A stretch of 64,000 nucleotides of DNA from Fomes fomentarius (taxonomy: Eukaryota > Basidiomycota > Agaricomycetes > Polyporales > Polyporaceae): NCBI GenBank assembly GCA_022606135.1, contig JABYQN010000012.1, positions 992,001 through 1,056,000 of the forward strand. The letters run 5' to 3'. Positions 35,241-48,147 of the stretch are shown one piece after another (position 1 is the stretch's first letter; each line of letters starts with the position of its first letter). Below the pieces are notes generated by a model. It searched no databases. It was not told the origin of the DNA and saw nothing but the letters and a program-made list of their open reading frames with translations. The position numbers and the translations under genes are program-made.

Positions 35241-35324
35241 CGGACACCCAGACACGAACGGGTGAGTTGTCTTCACGTCCCGTTACCTCTCTGCTCATTC
35301 ACTCATGATAGGTAGCCGTTATCT

Positions 35325-35965
35325 GTGGTCGTCCACAAAGCCATCTCTCACATTGGTGGGGGCTGGCTGTGGCGTGCGCGATACTACCATGCTGTCTCTG
35401 CCGCCGATCTCGCACGCTGCTCGGCATGGCTGGAACCCATATCACGTAGGCAATTCCATCACCTCTCCAGTGTGTCATTGCTGACACACACAACCTACAG
35501 TACACTTTATTATTTATTATTTACACCTGGCTCCAGCCGCCCGTCGAGTGTAAGCCCACCTGGTGGCATCCGACGTTCGCGTCGCGTACCGCTCAGGCTC
35601 CTGCCACTCCCAATAAGCCGTACCAGAAGTACGCAGGGAGAGAGGTAGAGAGTCAACGCCTTTCCGGTACAGTCACCTGTCGGGGATGGGTGACTCGGAC
35701 TGTGCGGAGGGTGCGCGGCGCATTGCAAGGCTGAGCCTCCCTAGGGTGAGTTGTTTGTCGCTATGGATGTCGCAGAAGTTAACTTATAATACACAGTGTG
35801 CACCGGTATTGAACGTCGCCGACCTCGACCGCATGGGTCCTGGACACAGGTGCGTGATATGGTATGCATGAGTGACTGACAACGTTCATTCTGTGCAGCA
35901 CGGTGAGAATGAGTGGTCATGGGTGTAGGCTAGTGTATTTACCTTGTAGCGTGGTAAACAGTCAG
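35325..35965 (+). repeat. R repeat, copy e (different 5' half)
   Basis: The 3' half is a standard R unit (from about 35545), but the 5' half is a segment shared only with 21778-21890 and, diverged, with 58.09-58.20 kb. One base is missing in the conserved frame (GGTAGAGAGTC where others have GGTAGATGAGTC), breaking it. Confidence 0.75.
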
Positions 35966-36599
35966 ATAATATACACAGTACATCTCCATCTTGAGTTAGA
36001 GACTGACTCCCAACCACCGGGACAAATAGTGAGAAATAACACTCTTCTCGTTCCGCGGTCGCCGGGCCGCCATCTTGACTGAAGACTAGTATTAGTATAC
36101 TCAGTAGTCCAATTTTGCCATCGTTGCACTTGAACGAAGAAGAACCATCACCTCCTAGTACAGTAACCAGAAGCTCTATTATAAACACGAGGGCATCACA
36201 AAAACATGGGCCTATGGGAAGACCTCGGACCACATCCTAGAAATCACCCTCTAGATGGACAGGACGCCTCAAGCTCGCTCAAGCGGACATTCTCAACATC
36301 GGCGAGAAGCTTGTGCGCGCAATGATCAATGATTTACTCGAGGCCATTGGACCGATCAGAACGTCAAGAGCGTCGACGACACCCTGCGGTTCCTCAACAC
36401 CGCTTCAAGCAGGCTACACGGAGTTGTATTTGGTCTGCTTATTTGGTGAGTAACATGCACTGACAACTCCGAGTTGAACTTGGACCCTGACGGTTGGACG
36501 ATTTGCATCTCTGCAATCTTCGGATTCACCATGACTCGGATTGTAACCGACACACCTACAGCCACCCCGAGTCAGGAAATCCTCGGCGATCACGGTGTG

Positions 36600-36869
36600 T
36601 TCGACACCCCAGGTGCCTGTTGTTCGGCGCTGGCTCAACCCGGGCCTTCTGAGCACCGACGGCTCGTCTGTGTTCGGTATCCAGTAGTCGGGTGTCCCCC
36701 TCCAGAAGCTCGTCATCCAACGCGACCAACGGAGGCTTCATCGACCCCACGACACTCGTGGAGTGCATCCAGTCGCCAAGGGCTGAAACGCGGGCGTGTT
36801 GTCCTTCCGGTTCCCCAACGCGAACACGAGGTGGATACAGGCTGTCAAAGGAGACTCTTTCTCCGCATG
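36600..36869 (+). pseudogene. GH18 chitinase C-terminal fragment
   Basis: This is only the last exon, decayed: STDGSSVFGIQ, a TAG stop, LQKLVI, GGFIDPTTLVECIQ and FPNANTRWIQAVKGDSFSA appear in shifting frames, followed by the same 3' flank (GCATGCGACGCATATACCC) as the copies at 24.5 and 32.7 kb. It again lies convergent with an R unit. Confidence 0.85.
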
Positions 36870-37129
36870 AGGATAAACTCCTAGTGAGCTGGAGCATGCG
36901 ACGCATATACCCAGAACGATACCACCGCGGGCACGGTCCAGATGTACTTTGCGTTTCACCTGAAGCATGCCCACACATGGGCATCTTGATAGCGATGCTG
37001 CGATAGTTGGTACGAATCTTGATGACGACGACGAAGCATGTAGGATGAGTGTTCTGAGTAATCAAGTCCTCGTTGTGGGGATCTCGTGAGTCTTCAGTGG
37101 AGTGATGTGACCGCCCGTGCTCTCGAGAC

Positions 37130-38290
37130 ATGAGATGTAATTGTATATTATCCGACTACATCTACTACATCTACAACGCTACAAGGTAAATACACTAGCC
37201 TACACCCATGACCACTCATTCTCACCGTGCTGCGCAGAAGGAACGTTGTCAGTCACTCATGCATATGGTATCACGCACCTGTGTCGAGGATCCATGCGGT
37301 CGAGGTCGACGACGTTCAATACCGGCGCACACTGTGTGTGATAAGTTAGCTTCTGCGACATCCATGTATAGCGACAATTTCAACTCACCCTAGGGAGGCT
37401 CAGCCTTGCAATGCGGCGCGCACCCTCCGCACAGTCCGAGTCACCCATCCCCGACAGGTGACTGTACCGGAAAGGCGTTGACTCATCTACCTCTCTCCCT
37501 GCGTACTTCTGGTACGGCTTACTGGGAGTGGCAGGAGCCTGAGCGGTACGCGACGCGAACGTCGGATGCCACCAGGTGGGCTTATACACCGACGGGGCGG
37601 CTGGCCATGATGGGCATGCTCGTGGTACTGGAAGGCGGTGGTCTGAGGCAAGGTGTGGAGTGCGGAGAAAGTTTGAGACATACGTGGTATGAGCCTCGCC
37701 AGCCATGCCATACAGCGTGCGCGATGAGAAAGTGGTGATAGGGTATGTGGAACGTGCACGCCGTGGTTTTCGACACTTGCGCCGCAGTGGTATACAGCGG
37801 CGCATCGTCCAGGACAACCCTCTGTTCAAGTTACCCGTGTTAGTGGTGATAGAGAGCCCGAAATGATATCAGAGCTCACCTGAGAGATGAGGATGTCCGC
37901 TACAGTCCGTCACGAATGAACGAGGACGGACTAGGTAGTTGTACCATGTCTTCACCCTCTAGCTCTCGTAGCCGTATAGACGTGTGTCTGTGAGCGAAGC
38001 CCAACTCTGAAAGAGAAAGACTTGTAGAGGGGAGCGGACATGGTGGTACTGAAAAGAAAGCAATCTGCCAACTGGCTCGCGTTATATACCGAGGAGGCTG
38101 GGATCTGTCAGGCGGAGGCTGGACTCCATGTCACATCCCAGGCCTCATCAGCTCTTTGGCGGGCGAATAAGGCAGGCTCCATACTCGGTTCCTCGGCACT
38201 GTACTCCTCTCGGCTGCATTTCACCGCTGGTGATCTGTTTGGAATGGTAGGATGATAGAGATCTGTTATTGAATAGAATCGCAGAAGGAG
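37130..38290 (-). repeat. R repeat, copy f
   Basis: A full R unit in minus orientation; TATA-like TATATAAC at 38091-38098. Its middle part (37730-37830) differs from other copies and matches R copy h at 62.40-62.50 kb, so f and h form a subfamily. Confidence 0.85.
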
Positions 38291-39894
38291 AACAGCGCCC
38301 GAATAGGGCCCAGATCTATAGAAATGATGAGTCGAGAATGCAGGTTGAGCGCTCCTATTGTTCCACTAATGAACGAACTTTCCCTTGGGGGCCTGCAACT
38401 GTGTTGATGCTGAGTTAGTCAATCTCAAGTAGTACGCAATCATGGAGAGTGATACATGACACTTTCGGTGCACATCACCTTAACCTCGGAGCTGCCATCG
38501 ATGATCTTTTGCATGACCGTCTCGAAGCCGGTCCTCACAAACTACTACTAGTGGTCTACTGAGCCGAGCGATCAGTATAACAATAGCCGATCCAAGCGAG
38601 TGTTGGGTTCCGTGTTGAACAGGCGGAATATGCCAGTCAAATGTCAAAGGTAGCAGCAGCGGAATTGAGACAGCATTGATCAGCAGTCAGCCCTTTGGAA
38701 GTGTCGAACAGACAGTGATCGTTGACTCTGATGACTCGGATCATTCCGAGCGGCAGCCGTAAGTCATATCAGAGCAGGCGTGTTGTCATTGGGAGCTAGA
38801 TCGGCAAGTCATGGGGCGAGATACAGAGAAAGGTGTGCCAGTCGTCCATTCACAGAGTCCGTGAACGAGAAAATGATCATGCCAGGTGCATTTTATCTAC
38901 TGAGTAGATCGACAGTTGAGTCGAGTCTACACAGCCCAGCGGTGGTGTAGAGTTCGAGGGTGTTGTCGACGCTCCTGACATTGAGTCAGTCAATCCAATT
39001 GATGCTCCTGACGTTAAGGTCGATCCAATGGTCTCAAGTATGTTACATGAGGCTACTGGTATTCGCGCTCATGAGGCCAGCCTGTGTCCCCTCCTTAGCC
39101 ATATCAGACGATGTATATCGAGGTCTTGCTGTTGAAACGACAAACAAGAACCCAAGCGGACCAACCACGTGCGACTCGAGATTAGAGCTACTATGTCGAT
39201 ATTCCATGCACGCACGGGTGTTCTGAGTAGATCTAGTCAGCACTGCAGGTATGGCGACAAGATGTTATGTGAGTTCACCTTGGTTCTTGATCATCCTGCC
39301 TCGTGTTTGTGTCCCATGAGCAAGATGTCAGATCTGGAGGTCTTACAACTGATCGGAGGGCAGTCAATACTCGACTCCTTGAACGCCAACCAGTCGCCTT
39401 CAACTCGCCAGGTCCCCGTCGGAACCCATACCTGCATGATTTCCTAATTAGAGTGTCGGGCGTCCACTAACCAGCTGCAGTACAATGACCAAAGGTGTGG
39501 CGACTTAAAGGGTGAATACCGGCTGCGGCGTGAACGTGAGCCGAGGCAAGTGCCACACTGCCAGCCACACTGATTTGTTTGTCGATGCTTGACTGTGGCT
39601 GAGAGTCCAGAAGCCGCCGCGGTTGCTGGCATAGACTCTCCTCCGATATACCTCCCACAACATGCTCAGGAAACTTCCTGGGATTGGAGTTGGAGGCGTG
39701 CTCGAAGAGGAGCCGCCCGCATCGATAATTCATAATGACAGTGCAGTGACTCTGACTCAACACAGTTGACCTCCGATGCAGAAATCTTCACCGTCAGCTT
39801 CAAATCCTCGGCCCACTCAGGGTATCATTCTAGACAGCTGCCAACACTGGATCCAAATTCCCACCTAACCCTATCGCTCTGTCAGATTCCAATG
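38291..39894. repeat. spacer upstream of E copy 3
   Basis: The first part resembles the R-E spacer at 63.0 kb. Around 38515-38555 there is a short piece of the 170-base block (CCGTCTCGAAGCCGGTCCT). From about 39460 on it is related to 53750-54115 upstream of E copy 4 (shared CAGGGTATCATTCTAGACA). No gene recognised. Confidence 0.5.
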
Positions 39895-40254
39895 CTAGTT
39901 GGAATTTGAATTCTCCCTGGGTTAGAACACCAGATGTTCCACTGTCCCCCTCCGGTTTCCGTTCTGGAGATCCCAGATCCTCTTAGTGTCTCCCTAGCCC
40001 TATCACAAATTCAACCGTCAGCGCACACTACCGTCGTTCGGAATGATCACCTACCATGCCACCCGCAGACGCTTACCAAGCTATATGCTGACCCTATCAG
40101 GATGCTGCTCGGATAGCAGAGCAGCCCAGGCGGCAATTCAAAGCCATTCAGCTGGCTTTGTGGCACTTGCGGCACAGTGCGATGTGGCAAAGCTTTGGCA
40201 TAACCACCGTCCGGTGGCGAGCGCTTGCGCTTTGGCCGCCTCGTGCCCGTTGGG

Positions 40255-40262
40255 TATATAAG
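40255..40262 (+). promoter_or_regulatory. TATA box of E copy 3
   Basis: TATATAAG after GCGCTTGCGCTTTGGCCGCC, as in the other E copies, with ACCTCTCTCCCCAGAACC downstream. Confidence 0.65.
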
Positions 40263-42767
40263 GCCCGGTTGGTTTCGCTTACCTCTCTCCCCAGAACCAC
40301 TTCCTCCGTCTCTTCCTCCTCCCTCCCTCTGCCCTTCGACATTCGACCTCGGTGCAGGACAGTCTCCAATAATAACTGCGGCGCTCCCAGGGTAAGATAC
40401 TCGATGATAGTTCACTTCTCTGGTTAGGCCTCTTACTCAATATCCTAGATATCGAGCGATATAGCTACACCTTCGACACGCTAAGGGTCCCGGGACATGG
40501 TGATCTGCGATAGTTGACTTATAGACTACTATACCAGCGCTGCACGCCACAACCACAAATGCCATCTCCGTTCAATTTGGTTAGTCGCCACCCAACCACC
40601 ATCAGGTATGTGCGCTCATACTCTAACGTCATGATCCTGTATTTATGTACCTCTCGCCACCAAGACTTACTGGTTTTCGACGCAGACCTCGTTTAGACAC
40701 CCATGCGGGCTTGGGATGTCGACATGGACCTGGTGAGTCGCACACGGCCGGCTCGCGGTGTTGACTGTCCTATCAGTAGCAATGCCTCGATTGCCCAATT
40801 ATGCCCCTCATGGTTGCTCAAAGAAAGAGAAACAACGAAGGAGACATTGGATACAAAGCCAAGGTATGATCGCTCAGCTTCATGTCGCCACATTTCAGAT
40901 ACTGATGTCACCTTGGTTAGGATACCCATGCAGACATAGGTTACCGACCTGGTCTTGGTGAGTCGCACGCGGCCGGTTCACGTGTTGACAATCCTCCGAT
41001 AGCAAAACGTCTATAATTGGACTTCGGCCATCTCACGCCCATGGGACATATCCGGCGAGAGTCGAGATGAGGACTTCTCCTGAGGTATGGTTCCTTCCCG
41101 TGCTCTCCTATCCATCGCCTGAGCAATCGCTGCATAGTGACTAGTCTATGGTCAATTCTGCCTCAAGCCCGGCAATGTTGTGTGGTGCGTAATCAGTCAG
41201 TGACGGTATGGCATGCAGCTCACGCGCCATGCAGAGGGTGGTCTTGGGTTAGGATTGTGTGCATCAAGCTTGACTGCGTGCAGCAAGTCTTGCGTGCATG
41301 AACATCGACCCTTCACTGTGCATCAGCTTCGACTCAAGTGCTTAGTTCGGGGTTGTGGTGATCAACAGCGACGTCCGTGATCAAGAACAGCGTCGCAGTC
41401 AACTGAGGGTACGTCCATATGAAGACTACATCCTATATGCGCCACGCAGGTCTGACGGCTGCCCCAGATACTGCGACAAATATAGGCGGACCGATTCGAT
41501 TCCTGAAGAGGATCAGCAGCAACGAAAGCCCGAGCATGACGAAAACAACAATGTCACGATCACGAGCGATACTAGAGAACAAGAATAACGCGGCAGACGC
41601 TCTCACCGGCAAACAGGCTCTGCATCTCGACTTCACAATCAACGTCCCAGACATTCTCTGCAACTTGACTCGCTGCGGCATGGATACGAGCGTCCAGATC
41701 CAGTTTTCAACGGCATATGGTCGAATCTCGATAACATCCGACTACCGACAACACAACAAGGGCCTACTCTTCACTCAGCGGACACCCTCGACATCGGTAG
41801 CAACCGGATATGTCCCGCCTGAACCTCAAGCACTTGGTGCAATCTACCCAAGGCCTTGACTCTATGCCGGCGTGTCGACGACACTCGGACTCTCTTGATC
41901 CCGACTCGGATCACATGGTGCTTGATAATCATGGCTTGGTCACCAATCGATACATTCAGGATCAGCATCTATTGAAGCATCACGGATACGACTCTGCAAT
42001 AGCGATGTACTCGAGGCCCTATATATCCAGGAGCGCAAGTGGACGACATCTCGACATGCACTAACTCCGGACAAGCACTCACCTGTATTGCGTTCAGTGA
42101 TCAATTCTCTGGCTTCGACGACCGCACGATTGGCACAACTCAGCTGGGTGATCCGGACCATGGACGCATCTCCACGTCTTCCCTTGCTGGATCTCCGACC
42201 TCAAGTTGGAAGACTCATGGCCTCCGCTAGGAATCATAACCTCACCGAAGTCTGTACAAGTCAAACCTGACTCTGAACGGCACCCGCTCAATCCGGCTGT
42301 TATCATCTCCCGGGAGTTTCTATTGGCCTCCTCAGCGGACACTTGGGCCTCATCTATGACTATACCGCATGGACCTCAGCGACAGGACCACTTGGTACGC
42401 TGTTCTCGGCACTTTCTACGACATCGCGGATTCCAGACATGCACATTTGATGCCGACTTTGACGACTTGTGGCCATCACTCAGAACTATGCTCAGCAAGT
42501 TAACTCCATACGAATCCTTCAAGAAGGCGGCCCTGTCCGACCCTTGTTCAGCACGGCCGCATCATAGCTCAAGATATCCGACTTGCACATCTGGACGCTG
42601 CCAGACTGCTAGTAGGCGTTGACGATCGACAGGCTTCAAGGCGCAAATACCTACTGCGGAACCGACGGGTTGGCTGCCTGCGTGCTGCTCGATTTGCATG
42701 ACATTGAGTGATATGCTTCGACCGTTCAACAATACATAGTAGAGTAGTGTAGAGTAGTAGTACTTCG

Positions 42768-42940
42768 TAAGGACCGGCTTCGAGGTGGTCATGCAACAGA
42801 CCCTCGATTCAAGACGCTGGCCCCGAGGTACGGTCGACCAGACTTGTGGTCGTTCCTGGCGCAGGCCTCTTCGTGGCCCTCGGGACTAGTACCCGCGACC
42901 TCTGCGGGGAAGCCAACATGCGCCGAAATTCTGTGTCGGA
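42768..42940 (+). repeat. 170-base E-terminal block, copy 3
   Basis: Terminal block of E copy 3 and also the inner border of the right outer arm. Slight changes from the other copies, mostly transitions. Confidence 0.85.
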
Positions 42941-43763
42941 GCCCCTTTCCTATGTATGACGATTGAGTGTTATTACATGCCCGGACGTTTACAGTGTTGC
43001 TTAGGTTGTACTCAAGCCTCAGTTGTCGAGCGGTGTATTATACTCCGTAATGGGAAAGAGCATGCCAAGTAGTGAACATGGCATGTGTATACAGTACACA
43101 TGCTGGTCCACGCTGTGCATGGCAATGACCTCAAGCGCTCTTTTTACCATCATGCATGTAGTGACTGTCAGACACTGATCGGCGGAACCAACTTCTACGG
43201 CCTTCGTACTCCTGGCAAGCTCCACCTCAAAAAGATGTCTTAGAGAACGGACACAGACCCGATGAATGACGCGGTCAGTACAGCGCTTGAGCGGGTATCC
43301 CTCGGCATCCGCGGCAATGTCTCTTTGCGTCATTCATTACAAGTTCGAGTCTGTAAGTATGTTTTCGAGTTGTCCACCTCATGTTTCCTGGTCTCACTCA
43401 ACACACATCTTATCTGAGCTTATAGAAGTCTATGCGATTTCGACTCATTCACACTCCTTGATAAGCCCCTCCTGCTCCTGCCGATGGCCAACTTGAATGG
43501 CCAGCCAACCGACCCCACAACAGCCTGCGGGACCTCCGTGCTGGTCCCATTCTGAACTGGTGACATTTTCGACACCGGAATCTACGCTGATGGATAGTCC
43601 CAGACTCTCGCCCGATCCTCAATAGCTCTATCCGCGACGCTATCCGACATACATAATTCCATCGACCCCGGTGGAAGGGCTCAGACCCACCCTATCCCCT
43701 TACAATCACCATCTCTACTGCTGTGCAGTCTCCTATTCTACAAACGTCTTGACATCTACCGCC

Positions 43764-44495
43764 ATGAACCCTCCTGCTTATCTCTACACTGTCAACGAGT
43801 ATGGCCAGCTTCCCTACGAGCTCACTCACCGCCCGTTGCCCTTCTCGGTGCCATACCCCTTCGCATCTGCTTCCTTCTATCCTCAGTTCTTCGTCCCGGC
43901 TGGACCTCCGCCCATGCGCATGGACACGACCGGCCTGGAAAGCAAGCCCACTGCCGCCTCCTTCCTCGACCTCGACCGTCAACTCGTCGATTGGGAGAAG
44001 CAGCCGCAAGAGCCTGTCTCAAGTGTTTATAAGCAAGATACAAGTGAGTGCAAGCCTAACGTCTGGGTTTCAGAGGAGGATTGGCTCGCGGGTGGTGAGG
44101 TGGTGGTGGAGGTGGAGATGGCCCCTAACTTTCCTAGGTATCCTACGCTGGCCGAGGAGCACCAAGACCCGACCACGACCAACGTCAAAGATGAAGTGAA
44201 GGCTGAAGAGGAGGAGGACGTTCTGATGGAAGTGGTGAGTACGGTGAGTCTGGAGGTCGTGAACGGGTCGCGGGCACATTTGCCTTTGCCGACGAGCCTC
44301 AAACGTGCACGGTGGTGCACCGAAGATCCCAAGGTGACGGCGGCGCCGCGCAAGCGTCCGCGGACACAAGCGTACACCAGCAAGATCAAGGTTCAACAGG
44401 AGCGGTTGGCACAAGGTTTCGCCAAGGTCAAGACTGTTCTGAACAGACTGGCTCCTAGCCGGCTGCCACGGCCGACGCGTACTTCACGCGCATGA
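43764..44495 (+). CDS. M protein, copy 2: conserved ORF of unknown function
   Basis: 243 residues, same layout as the copy at 20042-20773. Sites that differ include PQFFVPAG for PRFFVPAG, YKQDTSECKPNV in the middle and KIKVQQERLAQGF near the end. No stop or frameshift. An intron-like GT..AG interval with the hexamer array follows the stop, so it would be in the 3' UTR. Confidence 0.6.
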   Translation: MNPPAYLYTVNEYGQLPYELTHRPLPFSVPYPFASASFYPQFFVPAGPPPMRMDTTGLESKPTAASFLDLDRQLVDWEKQPQEPVSSVYKQDTSECKPNVWVSEEDWLAGGEVVVEVEMAPNFPRYPTLAEEHQDPTTTNVKDEVKAEEEEDVLMEVVSTVSLEVVNGSRAHLPLPTSLKRARWCTEDPKVTAAPRKRPRTQAYTSKIKVQQERLAQGFAKVKTVLNRLAPSRLPRPTRTSRA

Positions 44496-45739
44496 TTGCC
44501 GACCAGTGAGTTTCTCGTCCGGTTATATTTTGCCATTACTCAGGCTGATATACATCGGTCAGTGGCAATCGAACAGACTGTCTGGTTTCCGGACTCGGAT
44601 TGTTGTGGCCCTGTTGTATTTTGCTCGGACTTGGACTGGACTGGGACGTGTTGTATCGCTCTCGGACTCGGACTCGGACTCGGACTCGTTGCTGCTAACT
44701 ATCATTCATTTACAGGATAGTGGGGCAGGCGCACGGTTTTCGTGTTGCTGATGGTCACTGGGCTAGTTGGTGGAGGGAGTGGCTGCTCTCTATCCGGCGT
44801 GTCCAGCGTTGACTGCCCTGTGACGCAAGGTTTCCTTTGTTTGTCGGTGAGCACTACTTCCTTACCACGATGGAATTTGTGGTTAACAGTATGCGATCCC
44901 CTTCAGTTTGTAACTGGTTTCGTTGTATCTTGAATGTATGCTTTGGAATCCCCGCTGGCAGGGCTCGACTCGAACAACATTGTGTGCAGCCTGCGCTCCG
45001 ACTTGTCAAGCTTCCGCATTATTTACGCTTCACTCTGGTATGCATGTAAGCCGCAGAATCCGCCGTGTCCGGCCTGAAACATGGTTTCATGTAGACATGT
45101 AAATATACCATCCCAACTGTGCCTGGCATGAAATGTTCTTTCCGAGGCTGACTCCATATGAAAGCCCGCCTTTGCCAAACAGTTTGCGCAGGTATGCGAG
45201 TGCCTCAGGATTGTCATGCGCTTGTCATGTTCGGACTACAAAACCATTCAAAAGATCTGCAGAGCCAGCGTGCAACGTCAGGGGAGCGGTGAAGAGTCGA
45301 ATGGGAGTCCACTCACTGTTTAGGAAGATCTCCTCGAAGAAGCACTGATGCGTTGAACAGTACGGAGACCCACTTCGTTCCTGAGTCTAAATCGTGTGTT
45401 CCACCAGTTGTCATCTCGAAGTAGATGCCGCTGCGTAGAGAAGCTGCTGGACGCGAGATCCGGCGAGAGTACTGTCCATCGCTGTGTGCTGTTCATCAGC
45501 AATCTATTTCTCTAGCCAGCCCAATGCCGCTGCGGAAAACATATACCCTGTCCAGGGCTAGTGCTCCGCCCAGGTGTATATCTCCATGCCACAAAGTGGT
45601 CTACTAGCGAGTCGGCGAGACTGCATACCAAAGTCTGAGGCTCGGTCGCTTCAAGGATCTTGAAGATGCTGTGGCATGACATGTATCTGTCGGATATCAC
45701 GTATGTCTTCAGCGAAGTGGTGCGACCATAGTGCTCTCC
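44496..45739. repeat. M 3' flank and M-R junction, right arm
   Basis: Mirror of 18771-20041; related also to 59651-60671. Contains the intron-like interval 44507-44715 and no recognised gene. Confidence 0.6.
44662..44688. repeat. hexamer microsatellite (CTCGGA)n
   Basis: About four copies of the same 6-base unit as at 19853 and 59816, at the same place relative to the M frame. Confidence 0.85.
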
Positions 45740-46850
45740 AGACACGAGATGAAATTATGTATTATATGACATCACAACGCTACAAGGTACATACACTACT
45801 CTACGTCCATGCTCATATTCACTGTACTGCACAAAAGGAACGTTGTCAGTCACTCATGCATATGACATGACGTACCTTTGTGCAGGATCCATGCAGTAGA
45901 GGTCGATGTCGTGAAGTACCGGTGTATGCTGCGTATGGTAGGTCAGCTTGTGTGACATGCATATGCAGCGACAAACGACTCACCCTAGGGAGGCTCAGCC
46001 TTGCAATGCACCGCGCACCCTCCGCACAGTCCGAGTCACCCATCCCCGACAGGTGACTGTACCGGAAAGGCGTTGACTCATCTACCTCTCTCCTTGCGTC
46101 TATTTGGTACGGCTTACTGGGAGCGGCAGGAGCCTGAGCGGTACGCGACGCGAACGTCGGATGCCACCAGGTGGGCTTATACACCGACGGGGCGGCTGGC
46201 CGTTGTGAGCATGCTCGTGGTACTGGAAGGTGGCAGTCTGAGGCAAGGTGGGGAGCGCGCAGGAAGTATGAGACGTACGTGGTATGAGCGCCAGCCATGC
46301 TATAAGACGTGCACCATGAGGGGAGGTGGTGATAGGGTATATGGAACGGTGCACGCCGTTGTTCCCGCCTAGAGAGGACGAGGACATCGTACAGGACAAC
46401 CCTCTGTTCAAATTACCCATGTCAGTAGTGAGAGAGAGTGAACATAGAATAAGAGCTCACCTGAGAAACGAGGATGTCGGCTACAGTCCGTCGCGAATGA
46501 ACTCTGACGGACTGGGTGAGGTGCACCGTGTCTTCACCCTCTAGCTCTAGCTACCGTATAGGCGTGTGTCTGAGAGCCTTGTAGAGGGGAGCGGACATGG
46601 TGGTGCTGAAGAGAGAGCAGTACGCCAACTGGCTGTGGTTTTATACCGAGGCGGCTGGGATCTGTCAGGCGGAGGCTGGCAGTGTGGCCACCATTCCCGC
46701 AGAGGCTGGGCTCCATGTCACACCCTGGGCCTCGTCATCTCTTTGGCGGGCGAACAAGGGACGGAGCATATTCGGATCCTCGGCGCTGTGTTCCTCTTCG
46801 TGGCTGCATTTCACCGCTGATGATATATCTCGATTAATCGGTCAATAGGG
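45740..46850 (-). repeat. R repeat, copy g
   Basis: Mirror of R copy b and, from about 45.83 kb on, apparently identical to it. TATA box at 46638-46645 on the minus strand. Confidence 0.88.
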
Positions 46851-47754
46851 AACCGATCTTGGAGGATCGCGCCAATTCGGATTCTGAGAGTGCATTGGTC
46901 TAGCCTAGCTCTTCTCGCAATCTCTTCATATGATGAAATAGAACGATTCACGCCAGCGCCCATGCAGGGCCGAGCTTCAGTGCCCGCTGTGCAGAACCTG
47001 AACATCGAGGTGATATTTCCAGGCCGCTTATGGGATTGAAGCTCTGTTGCTGATACGAGTGTCACAAGAAGCGGGGATATACAAAGGTAGAACTAGCCGC
47101 AAGGTGTGAGAGATTTGTCCTGTGTACTACCACCGTGACCGTCGGTTCTTCAAGTGCGAAGTACTAATCAGCGTGTGAGCGTTTCAATTCTCTTGTAAAT
47201 AGTTGACCTCGCACGCGAATGGGACCTACGGGACTGGGGGAAAGCCGACAAATTCCCAGTAGATCATCTTGTCAAAGGCAAACTTGAATCCAACTTGTCA
47301 GCCTGGCACGCCAGATCCTAAAGTTGTGCGCCTTCAGCGATAAGCCTCGTTTGATAGGAATGAAGTCTGTCGCTATCATGACATGAGCTGAGACTTGGAG
47401 ACTTAGCAAGCTGGTGGCATCATCGTAGTAAGAAAGGGTGCAGTGGCATGAAAGTTCCAGCCCCATAGACAAACAAGGACAAACAATGGAGTGCCAGCGT
47501 GCCTCTGTGAGTCTGAGTCCCTGCCACAACGTTCAAATTCATCGTCATCCTCCGTTCTAGAGCCAACACCAGACGTTCACTCCATCTTATCCCTTCTGAT
47601 TGTCATGAGAAGATGCTTACGGTGATCATATTCGGACTCACACGACACTGACCGCAAGGAAGTTCATTTCACCGGCCTTGTTCTCACTATCGCTATCACT
47701 CACAGTGCTGCACGGCGACTTATTTTACCATGTCAATTACCATGACCTAAGTCG
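46851..47754. repeat. spacer S, right arm
   Basis: Mirror of 16736-17641, apparently identical. The part after 47.27 kb is related to 62.99-63.45 kb, so the R-spacer-E order is a repeated unit. Confidence 0.65.
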
Positions 47755-48139
47755 CATGCCATCTGTGTTCTAAGTTCTACCTGGGCTAGAATATCGGATG
47801 TTCTCTCCACCTCCGCTTCCGTTGTGGAGAAGCCTGAACATCCTATTTTCTCCTAGTGTGTCCGCAGCCCGATCCCAAACTACCGTCGGCGCACACTTCC
47901 GTCGTTCGGAATCATCACCATACCACGCCACCGGCAGACGGCAACAAGAGCTGACCAGGCTATATGCTAACGCGATCAGGATGCCCCTCGGATATCAGGG
48001 CGGCCCAGGTGGCAATCCAAAGCCATTCAGCTCCCTTTGTGACACTTACGGCACAGTACTATGCGGCAAAGCTCATAACCACCATCCGGTGGCGAGCGCT
48101 TGCGCTTTGGCCGCCTCGGGCCGCCTTGTGCCCGTTGGG

Positions 48140-48147
48140 TATATAAA
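48140..48147 (+). promoter_or_regulatory. TATA box of E copy 1
   Basis: TATATAAA in the same context as the other E copies. Confidence 0.65.

Larger units (their letters stand above)
31480..35270. repeat. inner inverted repeat, right arm
   Basis: Reverse-complement partner of 22050-25540, in mirror order: GH18 copy, R copy d, unit T. The distance between the two arms, about 6 kb, is filled by BAP31, UBP6 and the tRNA. Confidence 0.88.
39895..42940 (+). repeat. E repeat, copy 3
   Basis: Full E unit with a TATA box at 40255-40262. Its clearest open frame (41355-41588) reads INSDVRDQEQRRSQLR and DSIPEEDQQQRKPEH. Related peptides appear in copies 1 and 4 but interrupted by stops or frame changes, so a decayed coding sequence is possible. 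No family recognised. Confidence 0.85.

Noticed and set aside
43692..44009. Open frames antisense to the M protein (also at 20528-20845 and 58646-59167)
   Set aside because: They are shadows of the M coding frame: long only because of its GC-rich codons, with no independent start or codon pattern.
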